The position numbers and the translations under genes were made by a program. A stretch of DNA of 64,000 nt from Chromohalobacter sarecensis (GTDB lineage: Bacteria > Pseudomonadota > Gammaproteobacteria > Pseudomonadales > Halomonadaceae). The DNA is taken from contig NZ_JAKGAN010000005.1 of NCBI RefSeq assembly GCF_023061135.1, positions 240,490 through 304,489 on the forward strand. The letters are read 5' to 3'. Below the pieces are notes generated by a model that saw only the letters and a list, made by a program, of their open reading frames with translations, made no database searches and had not been told where the DNA came from. Below are positions 9,629-18,118 of this stretch, piece by piece. Each line of letters begins with the position of its first letter. Positions within the stretch are counted from its first letter, which is position 1.

Positions 9629-11008
9629 TTACTTAGCGATATAGACCGTGCGCACGTTGAGGAAGGCGCCAAAGCCGTATTCGCTCTGCTCGCGGCCGTA
9701 GCCACTTTCCTTGACGCCGCCGAAGGGCAGTTCGGCGAAGGGCGTGGTGGGCCGGTTGACGAAGCTCATGCCGACTTCGAGTCGGCGTGCGACTTGCTCG
9801 GCGCGTTTTACGTCCTGGCCGACCACGGTGCCGCCCAGTCCATAGCGGCAGTTGTTGGCCAGCTCGATGGCGTGCTCGGCGTCGTCGGCGACGATGACCG
9901 AGGCCACCGGGCCGAACAGTTCCTCGTCGAAGGCCGGGTTGCCGGGCGCCACGTTGGTCAGCACGGTCGGCGCGTACCAGGCGCCGGGACGGTCGAGAAT
10001 CTCACCGCCGGTTTCGAGCTGCGCCCCGCCCTTGATCGCGCGCTGTACTTGGTCGTGTATATCGTCACGCAGATCCTTGCGCGACATGGGGCCGACCTCG
10101 GTGTCGCCGTCCATGGGGTCGCCGATGCTCATCTTCTGAACACGGTCGATGAGGCGCTCGGTAAAGCGCTCCAGCATCGGGCGTTCGACGATCAGGCGCT
10201 TGGACGCGGCGCAGCTTTGCCCGGTATTGTCGAAGCGGCCATTCACGGCCAGTTCCACTGCCTTGTCGACATCGGCGTCGTCGAGCACGATCAGCGGGTC
10301 GATGCCGCCAAGTTCGAGCACGCTGGGCTTGATGGCGTCGCCGGCGATCTTGGCCACGGCGCGACCGGCTTCCTCGCTGCCGGTCAGCGTGACGCCGCAG
10401 ACGAGCGGATCGTGAACGATGCCCTCGACCTTGTCGGAGCCGACTGGCAGCCAGGTGAAGGTGCCTTCCTTGAAGCCGGCGTCATGAAACAGCTTGGTGA
10501 TGTATTTGGCACAGCCCGGCACGTTGGAAGCGTGCTTGAGCAGGCAGACGTTGCCACCCGCCAGGTTGGGCGCGGCGAAACGCACCACTTGATAAAGCGG
10601 ATAGTTCCACGGCATCACGCCGAGCACGGCGCCCATCGGGTCGTGGACGATCTCGGCCTTCTGCGCGCCTTCTACCTGGCGTGACTGAGGCTCGAGCAGG
10701 GATTCCAGGTTGTCGGCGTAGAAGCGCACGATGGCCGAGGAAATCTGTGTCTCGGCAATCCCCTGGTGGAATGGCTTGCCCATTTCATGGGCGATGATCT
10801 CAGCCATTTCGCGTTGGTGCTGGTCGATCAAATCGGCCAGTGCCGTTAGCCGGCGGCTGCGGTCGGCCAGCGGCAGGTGACGGAATTCGGCATAGCCTTC
10901 GCGGGCTTGGTCGAGCTTTTCGGCCAACTGGTCATCGTCGAGCATCTCGTGCTCGCCGAGCACTTGATCATTGGCGGGATTGACGGCGGTGAGGGTCTTG
11001 CGGCTCAT
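9629..11008 (-). CDS. Aldehyde dehydrogenase, succinate-semialdehyde dehydrogenase (Sad/YneI) type
   Basis: 459 aa, the short length of the Sad/YneI branch rather than GabD. The motifs are GVMPWNYPLYQVVRFAAP (NAD site), TLTGSEEAGRAV, the Glu base in LELGGIDP and nucleophile Cys in NTGQSCAASKR. Sad enzymes oxidise succinate semialdehyde and related aldehydes with NAD. The residue after GG in the base motif is Ile; Ser is usual in relatives I recall. An AAGGAGG ribosome site before MSRKTL sets the start. It follows tkt on the same strand after 142 bp, and a role in the polyol locus is possible but not shown. Confidence 0.8.
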   Translation of the reverse strand: MSRKTLTAVNPANDQVLGEHEMLDDDQLAEKLDQAREGYAEFRHLPLADRSRRLTALADLIDQHQREMAEIIAHEMGKPFHQGIAETQISSAIVRFYADNLESLLEPQSRQVEGAQKAEIVHDPMGAVLGVMPWNYPLYQVVRFAAPNLAGGNVCLLKHASNVPGCAKYITKLFHDAGFKEGTFTWLPVGSDKVEGIVHDPLVCGVTLTGSEEAGRAVAKIAGDAIKPSVLELGGIDPLIVLDDADVDKAVELAVNGRFDNTGQSCAASKRLIVERPMLERFTERLIDRVQKMSIGDPMDGDTEVGPMSRKDLRDDIHDQVQRAIKGGAQLETGGEILDRPGAWYAPTVLTNVAPGNPAFDEELFGPVASVIVADDAEHAIELANNCRYGLGGTVVGQDVKRAEQVARRLEVGMSFVNRPTTPFAELPFGGVKESGYGREQSEYGFGAFLNVRTVYIAK

Positions 11009-11150
11009 ATCATCCTCCTTAACGGGATCGTCGGTGACGAATCTTCCCGAGGCAGCCATCCTGCGTGCCTCACTACTTGTTTTGGCGATGCTGAAGGAGA
11101 GAATCAAGGGGGGCGGCGACATGACCTTGGCGGTCATGTCGCCAAGTGGG

Positions 11151-13142
11151 TCAGTCGAGCAAGGCGCGGGCCGTGTCGACCACGTTCTCGACGGTGAAGC
11201 CGAAGTGGCGGAACAAGTCCTCGGCCTTGCCCGATTCCCCGTAGCCGGTCATGCCGATCACGCTGCCGCGAGGGCCGACGTACTTGCGCCAGTAGTCGGG
11301 ATGCGAGGCTTCGATGGCGAGGCGACGTGTCACTGTGGGTGGAAGCACCGTCTCCTGGTAATCGGCGTCTTGGGCATCGAAGGCGCTGGCGCAGGGCATC
11401 GAGACGACGCGGACCTGCCGCCCCTGGGCGTTGAGCCGGGTGGCGGCCTCCATGGCCAGGCCCACTTCCGAACCGGTGGCGATGAGAATCAGCTCGGGCG
11501 AGGCGTCGCTGTCGTAGAGCACATAACCGCCGCGTTCGATAGCCGCGAGCTGCGCGACATCGCGTGCTTGCCCGGGGAGCCCCTGGCGCGAGAAGACCAG
11601 GGCCGTGGGGCCGTCCTGGCGCTTGAGCGCCGCCAGCCAGGCCATGCTGGTTTCGGTGGCATCGCAAGGGCGCCACGTTGCCAAGTTGGGCGTGATGCGT
11701 AGCGCATTGAGCTGTTCGATGGGCTGGTGCGTAGGGCCGTCTTCGCCCAGGCCGATGGAGTCGTGGGTGTAGACGAAGATCACCTGGCGCCGCGCGATGG
11801 CGGCCATGCGCACGGCGTTGTGCATGTACTCCATGAAGGTGAGGAATGTCGCCCCGTAGGGAATGAAGCCGCCGTGCATGCTGATGCCGTTCATGATGGC
11901 GCCCATGGCGAACTCACGGACACCGTAATGCAGGTAGTTGCCCTCGGGAGACTGCGCGGAGAGTACGCGTGCTCCCTCCCAGAACGTCAGGTTCGACGGC
12001 GCGAGATCGGCACTGCCGCCGAGTAGTTCCGGCAGCTTGGGCCCCAGACGATTGAGCACGCCCAGCGAGGCCTTGCGCGAGGCGAGCGTGTCGCAGGCTT
12101 GCTGGGCCTCTTCGATCAGGGCGCTGCCGCCCAGATCGCCGGGTAGCTCGCCACGCCAGCGGCGCTCGAGTTCTTCGGCGAGCTCGGGATAGGCCTCGGC
12201 GTAGCGCGCGAAGCGTTGGCGCCACTCGGCCTCGGCTTGCTGGCCGGCTGTGTCGGCGTTCCACCCTGCGTAGATGTCGGCGGGCACGTGAAACGGCGGA
12301 TGCGACCAGTCGAGGCGCTGGCGCGCGGCGGCGACTTCATCCTCGCCCAGGGCGGCGCCATGACAGGCGCCGGTGCCCTGTTTGTTGGGCGCGCCGAAGC
12401 CGATGACCGTCTTGCAGATGATCAAGGTCGGGCGCTGAGCGTGTTGCGTGGCAGCGGTGATGGCGTCTTCGATGGCGGCGGGGTCGTGCCCGTCGACGTC
12501 GGCGATGACCTGCCAGCCGTAGGCCTCGAAGCGCTTGGCGGTGTCGTCGGTGAACCATCCCGCGACCTCGCCGTCGATGGAGATGCCGTTATCGTCGTAG
12601 ATGACGGTCAGCTTACCGAGGCCCTGGGTACCTGCCAGCGAGCAGGCTTCGTGGCTGATGCCTTCCATCAGGCAGCCGTCGCCGACGAAGCACCAAGTGC
12701 GATGGTCGACGATGTCATGTCCTGGGCGATTGTATTGCGCGGCCAGGGTACGTTCGGCCAGCGCCAGGCCCACGGCGTTGGCGAGCCCCTGACCCAACGG
12801 GCCGGTGGTGGTCTCGACCCCGGGTGTATAGCCGAGCTCGGGATGCCCGGGCGTGCGCGAATGGAGCTGGCGGAATTGCTTGATGTCGTCGATGGCCAGA
12901 TCGTAACCGCTGAGATGCAACAGCGAATACAACAGCATCGAGCCATGCCCGTTGGAGAGCACGAAACGGTCGCGGTCGGGCCAGGTCGGGTTGCCGGGGT
13001 TGTGCTTTAGATGGTCGTTCCATAGCACTTCGGCGATATCGGCCATGCCCATCGGCGCGCCGGGGTGGCCGGAATTGGCGGCCTGCACGGCATCCATCGA
13101 AAGGGCGCGAATGGCGTTGGCCAGCGTGAAGCGAGAGGGCAT
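11151..13142 (-). CDS. tkt: Transketolase, second copy (polyol locus)
   Basis: 663 aa. This thiamine-diphosphate enzyme moves C2 units between ketose and aldose phosphates. The TPP motif [12 protein letters not shown], the ribose-phosphate-binding HSRTPGHPE and the Glu-containing GVREFAMG are visible. GGAGGAGA precedes ATG at 13142. It is the last gene of a dhaK-dhaL-tal-tkt run, 25 bp after tal. A second transketolase (36473-38464), also 663 aa and clearly related, sits beside metK. The copy here therefore looks dedicated: it would pair erythrose 4-phosphate with a C2 donor made by the locus. Confidence 0.93.
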   Translation of the reverse strand: MPSRFTLANAIRALSMDAVQAANSGHPGAPMGMADIAEVLWNDHLKHNPGNPTWPDRDRFVLSNGHGSMLLYSLLHLSGYDLAIDDIKQFRQLHSRTPGHPELGYTPGVETTTGPLGQGLANAVGLALAERTLAAQYNRPGHDIVDHRTWCFVGDGCLMEGISHEACSLAGTQGLGKLTVIYDDNGISIDGEVAGWFTDDTAKRFEAYGWQVIADVDGHDPAAIEDAITAATQHAQRPTLIICKTVIGFGAPNKQGTGACHGAALGEDEVAAARQRLDWSHPPFHVPADIYAGWNADTAGQQAEAEWRQRFARYAEAYPELAEELERRWRGELPGDLGGSALIEEAQQACDTLASRKASLGVLNRLGPKLPELLGGSADLAPSNLTFWEGARVLSAQSPEGNYLHYGVREFAMGAIMNGISMHGGFIPYGATFLTFMEYMHNAVRMAAIARRQVIFVYTHDSIGLGEDGPTHQPIEQLNALRITPNLATWRPCDATETSMAWLAALKRQDGPTALVFSRQGLPGQARDVAQLAAIERGGYVLYDSDASPELILIATGSEVGLAMEAATRLNAQGRQVRVVSMPCASAFDAQDADYQETVLPPTVTRRLAIEASHPDYWRKYVGPRGSVIGMTGYGESGKAEDLFRHFGFTVENVVDTARALLD

Positions 13143-13167
13143 GGGGGTCTCCTCCATGAGCGGTGAA

Positions 13168-14124
13168 TCAGTTAGCGAGCCGGTCGGCGATCAAGTCCTC
13201 GAGGCAGGCCTGATCGTCGGCGAAGCGCCGGATGCCTTCGGCCAGTTTATCGATGGCCATGGGATCTTGATTGTGCTGCCAGCGGAAGGCGCTTTCCCCG
13301 AGGGGCTTGGCGGGTTGTGCCTCGGGGTGCGTGAAGCGCACCTTGGGCTCGACATTACCTTCGCGCGCCTCGAGCGTTTCCAGCAATGCAGGGGAGATCG
13401 TCAGCCGATGACAGCCGGCGAGGGCGAGGACTTGCTCCGGCGTACGGAAGCTGGCCCCCATGACGACGGTGTCGTAGCCGCCCTGGTCGGCACGCTCGCA
13501 GACCTGGCGCACGAAGCGCACCCCGGGATCGTCCTCGGGGCCGAATGTCTGCTCGGTCTCTTTCTGATACCAGTCGGTGACACGCCCCACGAAGGGCGAA
13601 ATCAGAAACACCCCTGCATCGAAGCAGGCCTGCGCCTGGGCGTCGCTGAACAAAAGCGTCAGGTTGCACTGGATGCCTTCGCGCTCGAGTACCTCGGCGG
13701 CGCGGATGCCCTCCCAGGTCGAGGCGAGCTTGATCAAGATACGCTCGCGGCCGATACCCAGTGCCTCGTAACGCGCCACCAACTCATGGGCCTTGCGGAT
13801 ACTGGCCTGGGTATCGAACGAGAGTTTGGCGGCGACCTCGGTGGAGACGCGTCCCGGAATAAGCTGGGCGACCTCGCTGCCGATGCCGACCGAGAGTCGG
13901 TCGACAATACGCGCCAGCCGGTCGGCGTCATGCGCCTTCTCGGTACGCTCCTCCGCCAGGATCCGCTCGATCAGCGGCTGATAGCCGGGTAGCTCGAATG
14001 CCTTGAGGATCAAGGAAGGATTGGTGGTGGCATCGACGGGCCGATAACGTTCGATGGCGACTGGGTCTCCGGTGTCGGCGACCACTTGCGACAGCGCTTT
14101 GAGTGAGTCGAGTTGTGAAACCAT
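13168..14124 (-). CDS. tal: Transaldolase (TalB type)
   Basis: 318 aa, the usual length of classical transaldolase. It transfers a dihydroxyacetone unit between sedoheptulose 7-phosphate and glyceraldehyde 3-phosphate, making erythrose 4-phosphate and fructose 6-phosphate, or the reverse. The Schiff-base Lys is in [12 protein letters not shown], the N-terminal DATTNPSL is intact, and [10 protein letters not shown] and [11 protein letters not shown] follow. A CGGAGC ribosome site precedes the ATG. It lies 25 bp upstream of tkt and 98 bp downstream of dhaL, all leftward, which ties the pentose phosphate steps to the kinase genes. Confidence 0.94.
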   Translation of the reverse strand: MVSQLDSLKALSQVVADTGDPVAIERYRPVDATTNPSLILKAFELPGYQPLIERILAEERTEKAHDADRLARIVDRLSVGIGSEVAQLIPGRVSTEVAAKLSFDTQASIRKAHELVARYEALGIGRERILIKLASTWEGIRAAEVLEREGIQCNLTLLFSDAQAQACFDAGVFLISPFVGRVTDWYQKETEQTFGPEDDPGVRFVRQVCERADQGGYDTVVMGASFRTPEQVLALAGCHRLTISPALLETLEAREGNVEPKVRFTHPEAQPAKPLGESAFRWQHNQDPMAIDKLAEGIRRFADDQACLEDLIADRLAN

Positions 14125-14222
14125 GGTGTGCTCCGCCGCGGTATGCGGGCGTGAAGGCCCATGACGTGCCAGGCAGCGTCGGGGGCGAGGAAGTGGAAGG
14201 AAAAGTGGGTGGCCGCCAGTGC

Positions 14223-14876
14223 TCAGGCGGCGGCTTTTTCCAGGCGGTGTTCGGTGCTATCGGCCAAGCGGCTCAGCAGCAGGCAGCACGATACCGCGCC
14301 GGCATCCAGATGACCGCACGAGCGTTCGCCGAGGCGTGCCGCGCGCCCGATCTTGGCTTCCAGGTCGAACGTCGAATCGCGACCGTATTGGGCGCCATTG
14401 CGTAACGCCTGCAGTGCGTGGGGAAAGTCGTCTCCGCCCTCGACGGCGTCGCGGTAACGTTCAATGGCCGGCACCAGGGTATCGAGTAGGCACTTGTCGC
14501 CGACCTTGGCATCGCTGATCTGCTCGAGCGCTTCGCGGCCGTCGGCGAGCATGTCGCCGAAATCCTTGGCGTCGAGAACGGTCTTGTCCTTGACTGACTT
14601 GGCCATGCCCATGAAGAGGCTGCCGTAAAGCGGCCCCATCGAGCCGCCGATCGAGCCCATCAAGGTCGTGGCAAGCGTGCCCAGCGCCTTGGAAAGCGAC
14701 AGCGATTGGCCGGCGATAGACTCCCCGCAAAGCCGAAAGCCCTTGGCCATGTTGATGCCGTGATCGCCGTCGCCGATCGCGCCATCGACGTCACTCAGAT
14801 ATTGGCGGTTGTCGACGATGACCTCGACCAACTCCTCAAGAATGTCCCTGCCGTGAGTCGCATCCAGAACTTGCAT
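14223..14876 (-). CDS. dhaL: Dihydroxyacetone-kinase-type nucleotide subunit DhaL
   Basis: 217 aa, all-helical DhaL/DAK2 domain. The metal-nucleotide site is visible as D31, D36 and D38 in VDGAIGDGDHG. The GSIGGSMGPLYG loop and the C-terminal HLDAGAVS are also typical. DhaL carries the phosphate donor for the ketose bound on DhaK. In PTS-type systems DhaL holds ADP recharged by DhaM, but no dhaM is present in this window. GGGAGA precedes the ATG. The gene starts 28 bp after dhaK. In this context the substrate is more likely a tetrulose than dihydroxyacetone; that is inference. Confidence 0.88.
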   Translation of the reverse strand: MQVLDATHGRDILEELVEVIVDNRQYLSDVDGAIGDGDHGINMAKGFRLCGESIAGQSLSLSKALGTLATTLMGSIGGSMGPLYGSLFMGMAKSVKDKTVLDAKDFGDMLADGREALEQISDAKVGDKCLLDTLVPAIERYRDAVEGGDDFPHALQALRNGAQYGRDSTFDLEAKIGRAARLGERSCGHLDAGAVSCCLLLSRLADSTEHRLEKAAA

Positions 14877-14904
14877 GGTGAATCTCCCGTGATAGCGGTT
14901 CCGA

Positions 14905-15897
14905 TCAGCACTGCGTGATGGCCAGCGAGCGTGCCGGGGCGTCCAGCAATGGTTTGAGCTCGTCGTCGAGCTTCATCAGCGTGAGCGTGGCGCCCATCAT
15001 CTCCAGCGAGGTGAAGTAATTGCCGATGTCCGTACGGTGCACGCGGATGTTGGCGTCTTCGAGCCGCTCGGCGATGTGTGCGTAGAGGATATTGAGCTCC
15101 ATCACCGGCGTGGCGCCAAGCCCGGAGATCAACACCGCCACCTCGCTGCCGGCGAAGTCCTGATCGGCGAGCACGGGGTCGCACATGGCCGTGGCGATGG
15201 CCTCGGCACTGGTCAGCGGCGCGACTTCGATCCCCGGTTCGCCGTGGTGGCCGATGCCGAGTTCCATGTGCCCGGGCTCGATCGAAAAGTTGGGTTTACC
15301 GTTGGCGGGGATGGTGCAGCTGCTCAGCCCGATGCCGATACTCGAACACGCATCGACGGCCTTCTGCGCCAGTCGAATGACCTCGTCGAGACTGTCGCCA
15401 CGGGCCGCCGCCGCGCCGCCGATTTTCCACATCATCACCTCGCCGGCCACGCCGCGCCGCTTGTCGCGCTCCGACGCCGGTGCCGAGGCCACGTCGTCGC
15501 GTGCAATCACCGTCTTGACCTCGATGTCTTCCAGCTCGGCCATTTGCTTGGCCATCTTCACGTTCATGTTGTCGCCCGCGTAGTTGCCGTACAGGCAGGC
15601 GACGCCCTGCCCATGGGGCGCGGCACGGAAGGCTTCGAGGAATGCATCGGCGGTGGGTGATGAAAATATCTCGCCGATGGCCACCGCATCGCACATCCCG
15701 GCCCCGATATAGCCCAGGAAGGCGGGTTCGTGGCCGGAACCGCCACCGGTCACGACCCCCACCTTGTCGCTCGGGCTGCTCGGGTACTTGAGGACGCGCG
15801 AGTGGTCGGTGGCGGCAAACAAGCTCGGCGAGGCGCGCAAGTAACCTTTGATGGCGTCGTCCACGACGTTGTCGGGGTCATTGATGATGCGTTGCAT
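14905..15897 (-). CDS. dhaK: Dihydroxyacetone-kinase-type substrate subunit DhaK (possible erythrulose kinase)
   Basis: 330 aa, DAK1 domain. VVTGGGSGHEPAFLGYIG forms the substrate pocket, YAGDNMN the second loop, and H218 in GIGHHGEPG fits the histidine that binds the ketose covalently in E. coli DhaK. Family members phosphorylate dihydroxyacetone or, in mycobacterial tetritol pathways, L- or D-erythrulose. It is the first gene of dhaK-dhaL-tal-tkt and diverges from rpiB. A TATAAT -10 box (15962-15967, minus strand) and an operator-like site lie upstream. AGAGGAA precedes the ATG. The substrate is a prediction from the locus. Confidence 0.85.
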   Translation of the reverse strand: MQRIINDPDNVVDDAIKGYLRASPSLFAATDHSRVLKYPSSPSDKVGVVTGGGSGHEPAFLGYIGAGMCDAVAIGEIFSSPTADAFLEAFRAAPHGQGVACLYGNYAGDNMNVKMAKQMAELEDIEVKTVIARDDVASAPASERDKRRGVAGEVMMWKIGGAAAARGDSLDEVIRLAQKAVDACSSIGIGLSSCTIPANGKPNFSIEPGHMELGIGHHGEPGIEVAPLTSAEAIATAMCDPVLADQDFAGSEVAVLISGLGATPVMELNILYAHIAERLEDANIRVHRTDIGNYFTSLEMMGATLTLMKLDDELKPLLDAPARSLAITQC

Positions 15898-16272
15898 GGC
15901 ATATTCCTCTTGTTCGTTGTGGCCGACGGTGAGGCGTGGCGATCCGCTACCTGGGCGGCGGATTATATAATGATCTTTCGCTGATCAGATGTTTAGGCTT
16001 GGGGGCCAAGGCTGTCAAGGCGTGGGCGGTGTCGGTGCCTGAGACTTTGGTCGTGAATAAGGGGTGTGAAATCGCTATTTAAATTTAAATAATTGAATTA
16101 ATGGATTTTTTATTTCTTCATCGGGAAATTGGATAACAGGACGGCGCAAGGTTTGATCTTACTTTTCGTGATTGAGAATTTTACAAATGTTCGGTTAGTG
16201 ATATTTTGAACATAGCGCGAACGGTAATAGCATGCCGATCGCAAGGGGAGGAATCATCACGGGAGACGACAC
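15898..16272. other. 375-bp divergent control region between dhaK and rpiB
   Basis: No gene is seen here. The stretch is AT-rich around 16070-16120, unlike the surrounding coding DNA. It holds the dhaK -10 box and the operator-like site at 15971-15991. On the rpiB side are a second TGATCTT (16154-16160) and an inverted repeat ATGTTC-N15-GAACAT (16187-16192 / 16208-16213), 60-86 bp before the rpiB start. These may be further regulator sites. Confidence 0.6.
15971..15991. promoter_or_regulatory. Probable SorC-family regulator operator upstream of dhaK
   Basis: Read on the minus strand, this 21-bp stretch matches 18063-18083, upstream of the dehydrogenase gene, at 17 of 21 positions, sharing AAAGATCA and CAT-Y-TGA. 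It sits directly upstream of a perfect TATAAT (15962-15967, minus strand), so a bound regulator would cover the -35/-10 region. The similarity is counted by eye; binding is inferred. Confidence 0.6.
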
Positions 16273-16767
16273 ATGTCAGACTCAAGAGGCCGCGCGCCGG
16301 AAAAGCGCATTGCAGTGGGCGGCGATGAAGCCGCGTTCGAGCTCAAGGTCTTGCTGATCGAGCACATTCGCGCTCTGGGGTATGAGCCTGTCGATTACGG
16401 CACCTATAACGCAGAGCCGGTACTGTATCCCGATGTGGCGGTCAAGGTTGCGCGCGCCATCGACTCGGGAGAGGTCGCGCGGGGAGTGCTGGTCTGTGGG
16501 ACCGGCATCGGCGTGGCGATGTCGGCCAACAAGGTACGTGGTATTCGTGCCGCGCAGGCGCATGACACCTATTCGGCTGCCAAGGCGCGCTCGAGCAACG
16601 ATGCGCAAATCGTGACGCTCGGCGCCCGTGTGGTCGGCCCGGAGCTGGCCAAGGCCGTCGTCACGACCTTTCTGGAAACCGAGTTTGGCGGTGGCGGCTC
16701 GCGCGCCAAAATCGCGCGCATCGCGGAATATGAAAGAGAGGCTTTTCGCGACCCCCCGAGCGTCTGA
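16273..16767 (+). CDS. RpiB/LacAB-family sugar-phosphate isomerase with altered active site
   Basis: 164 aa. The RpiB fold is clear: catalytic Cys75 in LVCGTGIGVAMSANK and GARVVGPELA near the end. Two family histidines are changed. The N-terminal Asp-His pair of RpiB is D18-E19 here (VGGDEAAFELK), and the R-Q-H-N-D motif reads R-S-S-N-D (S108). The second His is linked to sugar ring opening in ribose-5-phosphate isomerase B, so the substrate is probably a non-cyclic sugar phosphate such as erythrulose 4-phosphate (DerI/EryI-like role). GGGAGA precedes the ATG. It diverges from dhaK and precedes the regulator gene by 83 bp. Confidence 0.82.
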   Translation: MSDSRGRAPEKRIAVGGDEAAFELKVLLIEHIRALGYEPVDYGTYNAEPVLYPDVAVKVARAIDSGEVARGVLVCGTGIGVAMSANKVRGIRAAQAHDTYSAAKARSSNDAQIVTLGARVVGPELAKAVVTTFLETEFGGGGSRAKIARIAEYEREAFRDPPSV

Positions 16768-16850
16768 TCGACGAGAGTACGCATGTTCGCTGTGGTACCT
16801 TGTGCGCATCGTCCGAAATGGCCCGGAAGCGGATCGTATGAGGCAGTGCT

Positions 16851-17831
16851 ATGAGTGAACGTGTCGAGAGCGCCGAGGTCGCGCTGATGACTGAAATCGC
16901 CTCTCTGTATTATGTGGAGGGCGAAACCCAGGAAGCGATCGCCAACCGGCTGGGGATCTCCCGGGTCAAGGCGGGGCGGCTTTTAAAACGCGCGCACGCA
17001 GAGGGCATCGTCGATGTGCGGGTGCGCCAGCATCCTGCGGTGAGTGCCGAGATCGAGCAGGCGCTGATACGCCGCTTCGGTATCAAGCGCGCCTTGATTG
17101 CGCTCGACCACACCGACCCTGACGTTCAGCGTTCCGGTGTGGCTAGCCTGGTGGCCGATCATTTGTCGCGCGAGTTGCACGATGGCTCGATCGTGGCGGT
17201 GGGCATGGGGCGTAACGTCGGCTCGGTGGCCGATAACGTCTTCGAGCAAGGCGAGCGTAAATGCTCGTTCGTGTGTGCCATCGGTGGGTCTTTGCGTGCC
17301 GGCGAGTATATGAATCCCGATCATATCTGCCGCCGTCTGGCGATGAAGTATGGTGGCGATAGCGAGACGCTTTATGCGCCAGCGCTGGTGCAGAACCCGG
17401 CGCTGCGCGATTCGATGTATGAAAACCCCACCGTACGTCAGACGTTGGACAGGGCGCGACGTGCGGATATCGCGATGATCGGTGTCGGCGATCTCAGCGA
17501 AGACAGCAACATGGTACGCATGGGCTGGTTCACGCCCCAGGAAATTGCCGAGGCGCGGCTCTCGGGAACCGTGGGTGACATGATGGGGTACGACTTCATC
17601 GACATGCATGGCCGGCCGTCGGAAACGCCCATGCAGGGGCGGGTCATCGGCTTGACCATCACCGATCTGGCACGGATTCCCGACGTGGTGGCGATCGCCA
17701 GTGAAAACACCAAGGCGGCAGGGATCCTGGGGGCCCTGCGTACAGGCGTCATCGATACCTTGGCTACGAGTGTAACCAACGCGCATACCATTCTGCGTCT
17801 GGATGAGGCGACCACCACGACGGCGAGCTGA
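16851..17831 (+). CDS. SorC/EryD-type transcriptional regulator
   Basis: 326 aa. The N-terminal helix-turn-helix (about residues 12-52: ASLYYVEGETQEAIANRLG then SRVKAGRLLKRAH) and the sugar-phosphate-binding SorC domain (about 60-320) are clear. EryD, the regulator of rhizobial and Brucella erythritol loci, is in this family; effectors are usually phosphorylated sugars. GAGGCAG precedes the ATG. It lies between the kinase/isomerase genes and the dehydrogenase/transporter genes and is followed by a terminator. Candidate operators are at 15971-15991 and 18062-18088. Confidence 0.88.
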   Translation: MSERVESAEVALMTEIASLYYVEGETQEAIANRLGISRVKAGRLLKRAHAEGIVDVRVRQHPAVSAEIEQALIRRFGIKRALIALDHTDPDVQRSGVASLVADHLSRELHDGSIVAVGMGRNVGSVADNVFEQGERKCSFVCAIGGSLRAGEYMNPDHICRRLAMKYGGDSETLYAPALVQNPALRDSMYENPTVRQTLDRARRADIAMIGVGDLSEDSNMVRMGWFTPQEIAEARLSGTVGDMMGYDFIDMHGRPSETPMQGRVIGLTITDLARIPDVVAIASENTKAAGILGALRTGVIDTLATSVTNAHTILRLDEATTTTAS

Positions 17832-17856
17832 ATCCAGGTGCTGCTGAGTGCCGTAC

Positions 17857-17903
17857 AAAGCCGTTCATATGAACACTGAAGTGTCTATGTGAACGGCTTT
17901 TTT
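17857..17903 (+). terminator. Rho-independent terminator after the SorC-type gene
   Basis: Outer stem AAAGCCGTTCA (17857-17867) / TGAACGGCTTT (17890-17900), inner stem ACACT (17873-17877) / AGTGT (17880-17884), followed by a run of T to 17903. It separates the regulator gene from the dehydrogenase/ABC operon, so the latter has its own promoter. Confidence 0.88.
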
Positions 17904-18032
17904 CTGCGAGTCTTCTTTTCCTTCCTGTGCTTTGCGGACGTTCGTTGCCGTAAAGAGGCTTTAAAAAAATCATTTATTACAATGACTTGTAAGGCAATCC
18001 TAAAGTATAAGGCGAAAAGATCGCCGACTTCA

Positions 18033-18061
18033 TTGACCTGGCTATACTGAAAAGCGTTAAT
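18033..18061 (+). promoter_or_regulatory. Possible sigma-70 promoter of the dehydrogenase/ABC operon
   Basis: TTGACC (18033-18038), a 17-bp spacer and GTTAAT (18056-18061), directly followed by the inverted repeat at 18062-18088. The -10 matches the consensus at four of six positions. TATACT at 18043-18048 is an alternative -10. Confidence 0.42.
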
Positions 18062-18088
18062 TCATTTGAGCAACAAAAGATCAAATGA
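18062..18088. promoter_or_regulatory. Probable SorC-family regulator operator upstream of the polyol dehydrogenase gene
   Basis: Perfect inverted repeat TCATTTGA-N11-TCAAATGA. Positions 18063-18083 match the site upstream of dhaK at 17 of 21 bases. It lies just after the predicted -10 and 31 bp before the start codon, a repressor position. Repressor activity is inferred. Confidence 0.65.
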
Positions 18089-18118
18089 TAAATAAGCGCC
18101 AGCTCAATGGAGGCCGTC

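Noticed and set aside
9143..10684. 513-codon plus-strand open frame across mipA end and the aldehyde dehydrogenase
   Set aside because: It runs through a strong terminator and is antisense to a clear aldehyde dehydrogenase; an effect of high GC content.
15037..15660. 207-codon plus-strand frame inside dhaK
   Set aside because: Antisense shadow; no ribosome site or recognisable domain.
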